Assembly (NCBI RefSeq): GCF_021134715.1
Contig: NC_060018.1
Location: forward strand, 6,589,501-6,653,500
DNA length: 64,000 nt
Direction: 5' to 3'
From: Daphnia pulex
Taxonomy: Eukaryota; Arthropoda; Branchiopoda; Diplostraca; Daphniidae
The position numbers and the translations under genes are program-made. This document shows positions 21,784-31,800 of this stretch, in pieces. The notes beneath the pieces are model-generated. The model saw only the letters and a program-made list of their open reading frames with translations. It did no database searches and had not been told where the DNA came from. How positions within the stretch are numbered: the first letter of the stretch is position 1; each line of letters starts with the position of its first letter.

Positions 21784-23141
21784 TTATGAATGTATACGGA
21801 TTTTCCACGCTCCTGTAGTATACCTGAACCAGATTAGAAGTAAATCACGGCCCATTTGTAACCAACTCCATACAGGGACAATTTTGGAACCTTAAAAAAA
21901 TTATTAAACCAGGAACGATGTCAATCACGTGTATCAATTGAAAAGACAAAAAAATCATTATACCCTCAATTTCCATCCATCTAACCGAAACTTCGCCTGT
22001 TGGAATGTTCAAATACTCTGCTATGTAGATAAGTTCGACATCGAAAGCCCTATAAAAAAATTAATACTAACAGTTAAATCTAAACAAACAAACAAAATAG
22101 GGGAAATAAACCCCATCATGTGGTTATTTACCATCGCTCAATATGAAGATTCGGAAAGCATAACTTGGCAGTCGGTCTCGTAAGGAGTTTAAAACCACAT
22201 TGGGTATCTCGAATTGATCGAGCGGCAAACAGCCACACGAGAAGATGAAATCCTTTCATTAAGAGTGTTCTAAAGAGGGAACGAGAAGCTATAGCTTCTT
22301 TTTCTAAATGGGCCCGAGAACCACAGACAAGACCTAATGCTGCATCCCTGGTTTGACCTATATAATTTACAAGTTTTATAAAAGTGCAATCATTCAAACT
22401 TCTTTTTAAACAACCTTTAATGAGTTGTTGTAAATTTTCTTGAAGCTTAGAAATGTCTTCAAATGTTGTTGCTCCATCAGCATCAGCAAAAAGCAACTGT
22501 TTTCCCCTAGAACTAAGCATTCCCTGGAAATATAATGTGTTAATTATCAACTTGGATTTATCAAAAATTGCATAGGAAATAATTACCAAACGCACTGCAC
22601 CACCTTTCCCTCTGTTGTTGGACAGAGTCAGCACTCTAACTTTATCAGTACCATATTTTTCTGAATAACCAAGGCCAATTTGTGTGGTTTTGTCAGTACT
22701 TCCATCATCCACAATGATCACTTCAAATGTATTTTCTGGGTTGGTTTTCAGTTTTTCTTCCAGGTAGTGAAGGCATTCCTCCAACATAGCAGGTACTGTT
22801 TAAAAAATGAATTATGACACTGTGTTCGAATACTCTTTTAAAAATTCTACATCGTTTCTCTTCATTGTAGGCTGGTACAATTACTGAAAGCAGTACAGTT
22901 GGTTCATCCTCAATTGAAGGAAAGGGCTCTTTTTCACCAGATTTTGGATTCAAATAAAACTTTTCTTCTTTGAACCTAACAACCTTAGCATATGTAACAG
23001 ATGTTATGTATATGAAGAGAAGTGCCTGTGAAGAACCAAAGAATTGTTACTCTACTCATATGTGCTTTATTTATTATTTAATATACTGACCATCAAAATC
23101 GCGCACACAACAACAAAGGCCAACACAAAAAGAAGCATCAT
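21784..23141 (-). CDS. Alg5: Dolichyl-phosphate beta-glucosyltransferase (ALG5)
   Basis: ALG5 transfers glucose from UDP-glucose to dolichyl phosphate at the ER membrane, giving the Dol-P-Glc donor used to finish the N-glycan precursor. Exons: 23141-23091, 23025-22851, 22795-22587, 22523-22415, 22357-22132, 22049-21964, 21890-21784. Together they give 320 residues, against about 324 in human. An N-terminal hydrophobic segment (about 2-30) should anchor the protein. The GT-A family-2 fold follows: VPAYNEEKR (67-75), VDDGS (104-108), NNRGKGGAVR, and the metal-binding DAD of FADADGA (159-161). CGSRAHLEKE, RDTQCGFKL and a C-terminal WSWLQMGRDLLLIWFRY follow. Splice phases were checked across all seven exons. 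The gene diverges from FBXO8 (349 bp between ATGs) and converges on NAP1. Confidence 0.95.
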
Positions 23142-23490
23142 ATTTGGTATATTCTAGATTTCTGTTGATGACTAAACTCTGCTAAGAGAAACGTGATTCA
23201 CCGGTAAATGAAAAAGAATCTCGAATTATCTTTCACAACAGGTTCATAATAAAGACCTGATGTGCTAGAGGAAACGTATCCGATTTATTGCCGCAAGCAA
23301 GTGACACGTCGCTGGCGGCGGTTTCCTAGCAACGAAACAAATGACGGTAGACCAGCGGAATTTTGACAGAATGGAATGACTAAACAGACAGTCTGTTCCT
23401 AAAAGAAGCAACTAAATCTAATTTGATATTTTTTTATAGTGTTGTTTGATTCCACGATGACTTTTAAAATTTTAGCTACCTAGCTATATC
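23142..23490. promoter_or_regulatory. Divergent ALG5/FBXO8 promoter region
   Basis: Only 349 bp separate the two start codons, so both promoters must lie here or overlap. The interval has no clear TATA box. It includes GTTTCCTAGCAAC (23321-23333), a near match to an RFX X-box, beside a GC-rich CGCTGGCGGCGG patch. Shared regulation of the two genes is inferred. Confidence 0.5.
23321..23333. promoter_or_regulatory. X-box-like site in the ALG5/FBXO8 promoter
   Basis: GTTTCC-T-AGCAAC resembles the RFX consensus, with one mismatch in the left half-site (T where a purine is usual). It is also flanked by the short inverted arms GTTTC and GAAAC. It is weaker than the perfect site at 423-436. Confidence 0.3.
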
Positions 23491-24804
23491 ATGGGTCAAT
23501 ACAATACAAGAAACAAATTGGAAGAAGGACTCAAATCTAATGGTAATAAATATTATTTTGTTGTTATTGTATTTTATGCCTGACTGTATTATTGGCTGAA
23601 CATCATATTAGATCCAATTAGAGATCTCCCCCTAGAACTCAGTCTTGCTGTGCTCTCTCATTTGGATGCAACAGATTTGTGCCTTGCAGGCTGTGTTTGG
23701 AATGACTTGGCCCACGATGAAATGTTGTGGATGGGGTAACATCAAACTTCCTGAACTTTTTTCTTTGCCTTTATGTATTTCTGTTAAATTACTTTACAGG
23801 CTGTGCAAAAATTGGGGTTACCACCAATCACCAAAGAAAATACAATCATACCGAAAACTATATCTTACTCTTGATGAAGGGTGTTTGACATTTTGTGCAG
23901 ATGCAGAAAAGGTTTTTTATTTTTTTTAGTTCATTTCAAATTTTCCTTTTATTTATACTCACCATACATTCACCTCCTTTCGGTGTGTACCTAAATACTT
24001 ACCAAAACTGTACCATACTTTTCAACATTTAGGGAATGGAGTACTTTTTCAATAATGGATTAATAAAGGATGACCCTAAAGATATTGCAAATTTCTTTCA
24101 CTGCACAAATAAACTTAGTTCTCAACAAATGTCTCATTATCTAGACAAAAGGTAAACTCCAAGCTTTCATTTGCTATTCTAAAAGGATTGGAGTCTTTAA
24201 GATTTCTCTGTTTTGTATTTTTTTTAGGGGAGATGTACTTGATCATTTAATTGGTTTACAAAACTTCAAAGGCGAATCTCTGCCGAATGCTCTTCGTACT
24301 GTTCTTTCCCGAACATTGGCGGGAGATAATCATGGAAATTATTTACACGTTCTTCTTGACAAATTTTCCCGTCGTTTTTTTGAATGCAATCCAAATTTGA
24401 ATTTGACACCGGGTACGAACTATTTATACTTGAAGTAAGATAACGCTTCTTTACTTGCTTTTTTGTCGTTAATTTTTTCAGACACCATCTATATCGTCAG
24501 TTTTTCCTTGATAATTCTTTCCGTGGATCTTTCCAGCCCTCACATAAAAAATAAAATGTCAAAGCGCGAATTTATTCGGAACGTGCGAAGAGCAGTTGGT
24601 CACAGGATAGACGACGATTGGTGTGGACATTTATACGATGACGTAAATTTAAATATTCTATCTGCAAAAAAGTTTTTATTCTTCCATATTCACAGTTGTT
24701 TGTTAAATTAGGTTTATCTGTCTGGACACATTGCATCGAGTAGAGGGCGATGCAAACAATATTTGCCGAACAGAACACCACTGAACTACGTGAATGCAGG
24801 ATAG
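23491..24804 (+). CDS. FBXO8: F-box only protein 8 (F-box plus Sec7 domain)
   Basis: FBXO8 couples an F-box, which binds SKP1 in SCF ubiquitin ligases, to a Sec7-like domain of the ARF-exchange-factor type; the human protein is reported to act on ARF6. Exons: 23491-23542, 23612-23735, 23800-23911, 24033-24151, 24228-24412, 24482-24642, 24712-24804. They give 281 residues; human FBXO8 is about 319, and the difference is a shorter N-terminus. The F-box is at about 20-60, LPLELSLAVLSHLDATDLCLAGCVWNDLAHDEMLW. The Sec7-like part includes RGDVLDHLIGLQNFKGESLPNALR, where canonical Sec7 proteins have FRLPGE. It continues with LLDKFSRRFFECNP and SPHIKNKMSKREFIRNVRR, and ends GHLYDDVYLSGHIAS plus a short unique tail. 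All junctions keep frame. Confidence 0.94.
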
Positions 24805-24902
24805 CAAGTAGGGTAGTAGTTACCATTACGCTAGTAATCCCAACGTAATATCTATTTAAATAACACGTTGTAAAAAATTTAATACAGATCATTATAGAAG
24901 AA

Positions 24903-24908
24903 AATAAA
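24903..24908 (+). terminator. FBXO8 poly(A) signal
   Basis: AATAAA 98 nt after the FBXO8 stop. It sits seven nucleotides from the oppositely oriented signal assigned to GEMIN8, so cleavage sites of the two genes should cross. Confidence 0.6.
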
Positions 24909-24915
24909 CAATCAT

Positions 24916-24921
24916 TTTATT
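24916..24921 (-). terminator. GEMIN8 poly(A) signal
   Basis: TTTATT on the plus strand reads AATAAA on the minus strand, 33 nt after the GEMIN8 stop codon. Confidence 0.6.
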
Positions 24922-24954
24922 CAAATCAGATGAAAGCCTCAACTAAAAATGTCT

Positions 24955-25706
24955 TCACAAATGCAAAGGCATATTTGGCCAAGGCTTAGGTTGCTTTCTA
25001 TCACAGTTCCTATTGAAATTTAGCTGTACAGCTGTTTCCATGGCTTGAATTCGTGGAGCATCAGCACCATATAAATGAAAATAATCAGATTCATGATGTT
25101 TTTCATCTAAAACATTTGTTGAGGTGTTATTTTGTGAATCTGAAGCAACCCTTTCTATGGGGATCTCATCCACATTTATGTATTTCACTTCTTGTGTGGT
25201 ATTGGTTTCATCTTGGGTTCCAACAAAAGTGGTAACATGTAAAAAAATATATTTCATTTTTATTACTTATCATCTCTTGAATTTCACACAATTTATACAA
25301 CATTACCTCTTTCTTTCTTGTGTTTCATTGATTTTTTCAGAAATTCAAGCATGTCCCCTGTAATTTCCATTTCAAATTCTTCATTTTGAGGAACCTTTCT
25401 TTCATTTACTTTAGAAAGTGATGGTAGACTTGCAGATTCATCTTGAGTTAAAATGGGTTGGGTTTCAACCTTTACAATCATAGATTCAGTATTAATTTAA
25501 TTGCAATCAAAGTTATTTTATACAAATCACTTATTTACTTGTAATTGATGTTGCATAAGCCAGTGCAAAAATGAATTCTCATAATTCATAGAAACCATTT
25601 TAGATCTATAATAACTAATTTGATGTTTAGAATACCATGACAGTCCATGTCTATAATTCTTCCAATAGTGATTAAATCTTGGATCCTGGGTCCAGTCTTT
25701 TGCCAT
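24955..25706 (-). CDS. GEMIN8: Gemin8, SMN-complex component
   Basis: Gemin8 links SMN to the Gemin6/7-Unrip module in the complex that loads Sm proteins onto spliceosomal snRNAs. Exons: 25706-25539, 25469-25307, 25211-24955. They give 195 residues (human about 242), with frame kept across both introns. The diagnostic C-terminus is [32 protein letters not shown], nearly identical in layout to the vertebrate end. The N-terminus is aromatic-rich ([25 protein letters not shown]), as in the family. A central coiled-coil-like stretch, [24 protein letters not shown], matches the conserved NMEITEELRQYF region. The ATG has G at -3 and G at +4. The gene converges on FBXO8, with 150 bp between stop codons. 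The family is poorly conserved outside its ends, yet the C-terminus leaves little doubt. Confidence 0.93.
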
Positions 25707-28700
25707 TTCAGCTTATAGCAGTCAGTACTGATGATTGAATATTTCCTTTTTAATTACTTTACTTACAAGATAAGCGTTAAAAAAGTTCGTTAAATCTTCA
25801 ATAACTGAAGGAACAATTCAAAAACTTAAAATTTGTTTACAGAATAAGCGACTGGGGAATACGTAGTCTGCTAGTTGTTGTTGGAGAGTCAAGTGGGTGT
25901 GGTGAAATAGTAAGCTCCTCCCCCTTAGAATGCGTGATTGCCTAAGAAATTAATGTATTTAAATGTTTCTCTTATAAACTGATTTGTTTGGAGTAAATCG
26001 AAACAATCTATGCACAAGAGATCAGCATAAAAATCAGAGTTTGAAATTTCCTCCCATAAGGCAGTTCGTCAATGTTTTCGATCCTTTTTGTATATTGACG
26101 TACAGATCGGTACAGATAATAGATTTTTCTTCACTTTCTACATTTACTAGCATTTAAATCATTTTTTTTTCATTAAGAATCTGAGATTTCCTCTGACTTA
26201 CATTCGTACACTGAAGCTGAGTAGCGTAGAATTCTAGATTTTATGCCAAAATTCCAAATTTCATGCCCAAATACAAATGTGAGCTACAGGAATTTTATGT
26301 AGCGGAATGTTCAGTGCCGAACTACCTGATTTGTAAAATAATTCAAAACATTTGTTTGGTCGCGCGATAGATGGCCTTAAAGCCCGACAATACAAAAAAT
26401 TTAACATCATTTTGTTGTAATTAACTTATACCAATGACATTCAGCCTTTGTTAAACAGAATCGGTATTCGTGTTTACCTTTCAAATTAAGAATAACGTAA
26501 TAAGGCTGTCGTCGCAAAATTAAGCGCAAAATTTCATCGAGTATTTCCAATGACAAGGTGAAACATAGGGAGAACCGTGCCAAAATTTTTCCCAAGATAT
26601 TCACATTTTCTTTCAAAACGCTGCTATTTCAATTTACTTCCATCTATTATTTCGTTGCTTTGGAATTTTATCTATCCTTAATCTGTCTGAAAGTTAATTT
26701 GGCAAATTAATCGGATGTTCTTTCTAATTAGTAACTCCAGTTTTCCTTAAATAGCTATGGTCAAGCGCACAAATCAATGAGGAAAAGCTGTGCTTACGTT
26801 GTCATTTTAAAATACCTTCTTTTAAATCGTTTTTAAAATACCTTAACCATCCAAACTCACTTTTAAAAAACATAAATTTGCTTTCAAACATTTATTCCTA
26901 TTACTACAATTCCGGAAACGCTTATCCTATTATTATTGTTTGTTTTTTCTCTTCTAGGAATGTTTAGAAATAGAAACAAACCTCAGGAGTCTTATTCAAT
27001 AATATCTAAAACAAAAATGGCATGAAAAGATGTATACAGTGAGTGAACTGACAGCCACTAAATTTTAATTTATTTAGCAAGAATTATAGCTGAAGAAATT
27101 GATCAACCCAACATCATTTCAATTTCCAGACTTGTAACCCAATGTAAGTCTAAATCAGAAAATGCACGGATTGATGTGCATGGGAGCATCTGTAGCGTGG
27201 CGTGCTCGTGGAAGAGGGGCAAATCACACGATATTCTTCGTACATGAACGTGTGTGTAGTGCCGTATAGATGAACTAAATCGTCAGTGGGAAGATTTTCC
27301 AAGTGTTGGAGTGCCCGAGGCTTTGCTCCCTTAAGGAACTGGCTGCTGCTATATAGTTGGCTTGGCTTTTGTATAAATGTGTGTGTACATCGTTTCGGTT
27401 GTTCCATTGGATTTTTTCTTTCTTTTTCCTCAAGAGTAACCCAGAACTTGGCCTCACTACTTTTTTTTTTTCGTCTATGCGAGTGCGGCGGAACTCATTA
27501 AAAACGAATCATCCATCTCCTCATCTGCTCGTACACACATAAAGGCCGTCTGGATAGCCTACAGCGAGCTGATTCTCTCGGCCCGGAAAAAATCTAGTCT
27601 GTCAATTGCAACTGATTTTTTGTGACGACCTAGTCGTCAAGAAATGAGAGCTTATATACTACAAACGGCAAGATAATTTTCAACCAAGAACAAAGCGATG
27701 GCAGTGGAAGGTGAGCATGCATTAGGTTCCTTGGCCTTGGTTGTCGCAAGACAGCGTCGAAGTTTTTAACACTAAACCACAGCAGCGTGAATTTGTTCAT
27801 GTAAGCGAAGCGGATGAATAGTATATACAGCCAAGAAGTCGAAAATATAAAAGACGAAACATCACAGACGCTTGTAGAAGAAGAAGAAGAAGAAGGGAGG
27901 CTGGCAAAGATATTGCAACGCCGCCGCTGCGATGGGTAGGAAGATGGAGGAATCGAATGAAAAAGAAGAAGAAGAAGAAGAAAAGACGAAACATTCCTTA
28001 CCTCTTCGTATTATACCTGACCACCTTCTTTCCGACCCTCTTTTTTTCTTCTCTCTCTGTTGCACCTCCCCCCATTTCGACCCCTCTGGCCATCGGCCTT
28101 ACCTGTTGCTACCCGTCTACTGCCTTTTTATAAATACATTCTCTCCCGTCTCTTTCTTTTATATTCTTCTTCTTCTTCTTCTTCTCATTCCTTTTCTCTA
28201 CTATTCCTACTTTTCTGCTGTTTTGGAACTCTCAACTTTATGTTGCCTCTGAGAGTTTTCCGTGGCCAATGCCGCGCCGCCGCTTTGGACTGATGGCTAG
28301 AGGGTGGTAAGAATGGAGGAGGAAAAAGAATCGGGGCCCTCTCTGACCAAAGACCTTCAGTACACGTTGGGACCTTCACTCGAGTGTGTGTGTGTGAATG
28401 TGCTTCCTGTAGTTTTTCTTTTCTTTCTTTGGCCAAACCACTTGACTTCAACTATTGGATATTGCGAATCTGTGGATCAATTTGGATATAACTAAATCAA
28501 CACTTTTTAAAAAAGAGAACAAAAGATTTCATGAGAATTTAAAGCATGGAATCTTTAGTGATGGACGCGCATTGTGGCTGCCCATCTTTTGTTAGCCTCT
28601 AAAATTCCGTAAATCGCCTTCAGGAGAAGAGAAAAGAACCTGGACGTTGTGATCAGTGATCATGTTTTGGCATTCTACATCAAAGTTTACTGACCGGTTG

Positions 28701-28826
28701 CTGGTCAGCTGTTAAGAAAAAAGTGCACGTTTATTTTTCGTTTTTGTGTGTTGTTTGTGTGTGTGTGTACAATTTGTTGTTTTAAACGATCGCAACGTAC
28801 AATGATTTCCTAAAAAATAGCCAGGG
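25707..28826. other. Intergenic region between GEMIN8 and dachsous (divergent genes)
   Basis: About 3.1 kb with no supported coding exon. The left part is AT-rich and featureless. The right part (from about 27.4 kb) has CT/TTC and GAA runs, including short (GAA)n arrays around 27880 and 27970. The GEMIN8 promoter should be near 25.75-26 kb and the dachsous promoter near the right end; I cannot place either. A Kozak-like ATG at 27698 followed by a GTGAGC donor could be a tiny leader exon, but nothing ties it to a gene. Confidence 0.5.
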
Positions 28827-31800
28827 ATGCCAGCATTCTGCAGTTTCTTAAAACTGCCTGATTGGACCACGAGTCGTACGGAAAACGAACCAAGAATGGC
28901 GGGCGAATGTTGCCGTAGCCGCCATTTAGTGAAACCCTGGCCTCTCAAAGTCTTGGCGGTCAGTACAGTGTCGAAAACCACCACTCCTTCCAGGCAACCT
29001 CACCGGACTGAGAAACGACCTGGGCGGTGTTGTGCTACGCCGCCGCACAGCAGTAGTTGGGGTTTGCTGCTGTTTCTAATTGCCGCCAGTTTAACAACAG
29101 TCGCCCGTTGCGAATACATTCGCGAATTCGAAATCTCGGAAGGTGTATCTCTGGGAACGACAATCGGCTTGATCGGTGAGAGCAATCCAGGTGTGCCACG
29201 ACCCCCACCGCCTCCCTATCTGATTGTGCCAGTGCCGGGCAGCGCTGTCGATTCCGATTTGAACATTGAGCAGTCGACGGGCGAAATCCGAACCAAAGTC
29301 GTCCTGGACCGGGAACTGCGCTCGTCCTACTCGCTGGTGGCGATCCCGCTGAGTGGCGAGAACATCCGCGTCCTGGTGACGGTCAAGGATGAAAACGACA
29401 ACGCGCCAACGTTTCCCAATCCTTTGCTGCAGATTGAATTCCCGGAGAACACGCCTCGCGACGTCAAGCGAACGCTGCCACCGGCCAGGGACCTGGATTT
29501 GGATATATTCAACACGCAGCGCTACAACATCATTTCGGGCAACACCAACAACGCCTTTAGGCTGTCGTCGCATCGGGAGCGCGACGGGGTTCTCTATTTG
29601 GACCTGCAGATCAACGGCTTTTTGGACCGTGAGACGACGGCATTCTACAGTCTGGTGATCGAAGCCCTCGATGGCGGCAATCCACCGCTGCGTGGCTTTA
29701 TGACCGTCAACATCACCATCCAGGATGTCAACGACAACCAGCCCATTTTCAATCAGAGTCGCTACTTTGCTTCGGTGGCCGAAAACGCCACCATCGGCAC
29801 CAGCGTCCTCCAGGTCTTCGCCACCGACACGGACGCCGGCGAAAATGGACGCATCACCTACTCCATCAACCGGCGTCAGAGCGATCGCGACTCGGTCTTC
29901 GTCATCGATCCTCTGACCGGCGTCATCTCCGTCAATCGCCCCCTGGACTTTGAGACCAAGGAGGTTCACGAATTGGTGGTGGTGGCCAGTGATTCGGGCG
30001 TCCAGGCACTGGAGACGACCGCCTTCGTCTCGATCCGCGTCACAGATGTCAACGATAACCAGCCGACTATCAACTTGATCTTCTTGAGCGACGACGCTAC
30101 TCCCAAGATTTCCGAGGACGCCCAGCCGGGTGAATTTGTTGCCCGAATCTCCGTCAACGACCCCGACTCGAAGGAGGAGTACGCCAATGTGAACGTGACT
30201 TTGGACGGGGGCGAAGGTCACTTTGGTTTGACCACCCGTGACAACATTATTTACATGATCGTTTCGCTCCCGCTGGATCGAGAGGTGAAGCCCAACATGA
30301 CGCTGGTCGTGACGGCGACCGATCAGGGAAGTCCGCCGCTGCACGCGTCGCGGGCTTTTAATTTGCGCGTTACCGACACCAACGACAACGCGCCCCAGTT
30401 CGAACAGACAATGTACTACGCCAACGTGCTGGAAGTGGCCGATCCGGGCACTTCCGTGTTCCAGCTCTCGGCCCTGGATCGGGATCTGGGCAACAATTCC
30501 GTTGTGACTTATTCGATTCTCGAGTCGCCCGACACTCACTCGGATTGGTTCCAAATTGACGGGCGCACTGGACTCATCACGACGCGGAAACACATTGACT
30601 GCGAAACGGATCCCGTGCCACAAATCACCATTCTGGCGTCGGATGCTGGCCGGCCGTCGCTCACCGGCACGGCCACGGTCCGCGTCACCATCCGCGACGT
30701 CAACGACAACGAGCCCATTTTCGATCAAAGCTTCTACAACGTTTCGGTCCGTGAAGATGAGGCTGTCGGCCATTGTGTTCTCAAGGTAAGCCAGTACTTC
30801 CAGCTTATCTTCTTCTTCTTGTAAAAATAGGAAAGTCTTCTTCTCTATTAAGGCATAGCATTTGATGTGCAGTCAAGTAAAGAGGACGAATAGACGTTGG
30901 TTGATACAATTAAAAAGAAAGTGGAAAAAACCTGTGGTTGTATAATACTCGGAATATTAGAAGCGTCCACTGAACAGGTTCTCGACAGATTAGAGATGGA
31001 CAGTTTGTGAACTCGGGTGACTGCCATTTGAAAATCTCCCAACTTGTCAGAGGAGAATTTTTATTGAGTATGATGTCGGGATTCCAAAGGCGAATGTCCT
31101 TGAGTATGTTGGCCGATGATGGGGTTGTTTCATGATCGAGAAGAAGAAAAGCGAAAACAACCTCTCAAGTTCAATTCGGATAAACCAGAGTAGTATACAC
31201 GGCTAGGCTTTTTGAAGGTTTCTTGTGTTCCGCTCGCTTTTCAAACTAGTGACCGATAGCAGCAAACAGCCTTCCGTGCATGGAAATTATGTCAGTGCTG
31301 GAATATATATCCTTTCTCCGCTTATTTTTTCCTTCTTTTGTCTACGCACCCTTGGCTCTGTGCCACCCCCCGCTGCCCGTGATGAGCTGCACAGCTAAGA
31401 AAACCATTCAAAAAGGTTTTCTTTTTTCTTCTTCTCTCCTCCTTCTTTTTTCTTTTGCTTCTTCTTCCTTCTCAAAATCCACCTTAGCATTCCTCTTTTT
31501 ATTTCAACCCCGACGTTCTTCTCTCTTCTATTCTATTCTCTTAGCCCCCATCCACCCTAGCTCTATCATCAACCCCACCTGATTTCTATTCCTGCTGAAC
31601 ATTTTCTACTTGAATCTCTCTGCTGTTGCATTCTTTCCGAAGCTTTTGTTTTATTTTATTTTCCCTTTGATCATAGGGAAAACAAAAATCTTGTTCATCT
31701 TTTTTCTCTCTCTGTGGGTTTATGTCAAAGGGGTTAATTCGCTGAGCCAACAAAAATATTTCTCGTCACTTCCTCTCACGCGTTACGTACGTCAAAGCGA

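Noticed and set aside
27698..27710. ATG GCA GTG GAA G followed by a GTGAGC donor, a possible tiny first coding exon
   Set aside because: It has good local context, but the dachsous frame has its own start after an in-frame stop and no acceptor could be matched to this donor.
29091..30773. A 560-codon open frame on the minus strand
   Set aside because: It is the antisense shadow of the first dachsous exon, whose GC-rich codons leave few stops on the other strand. Its own translation has no family resemblance.
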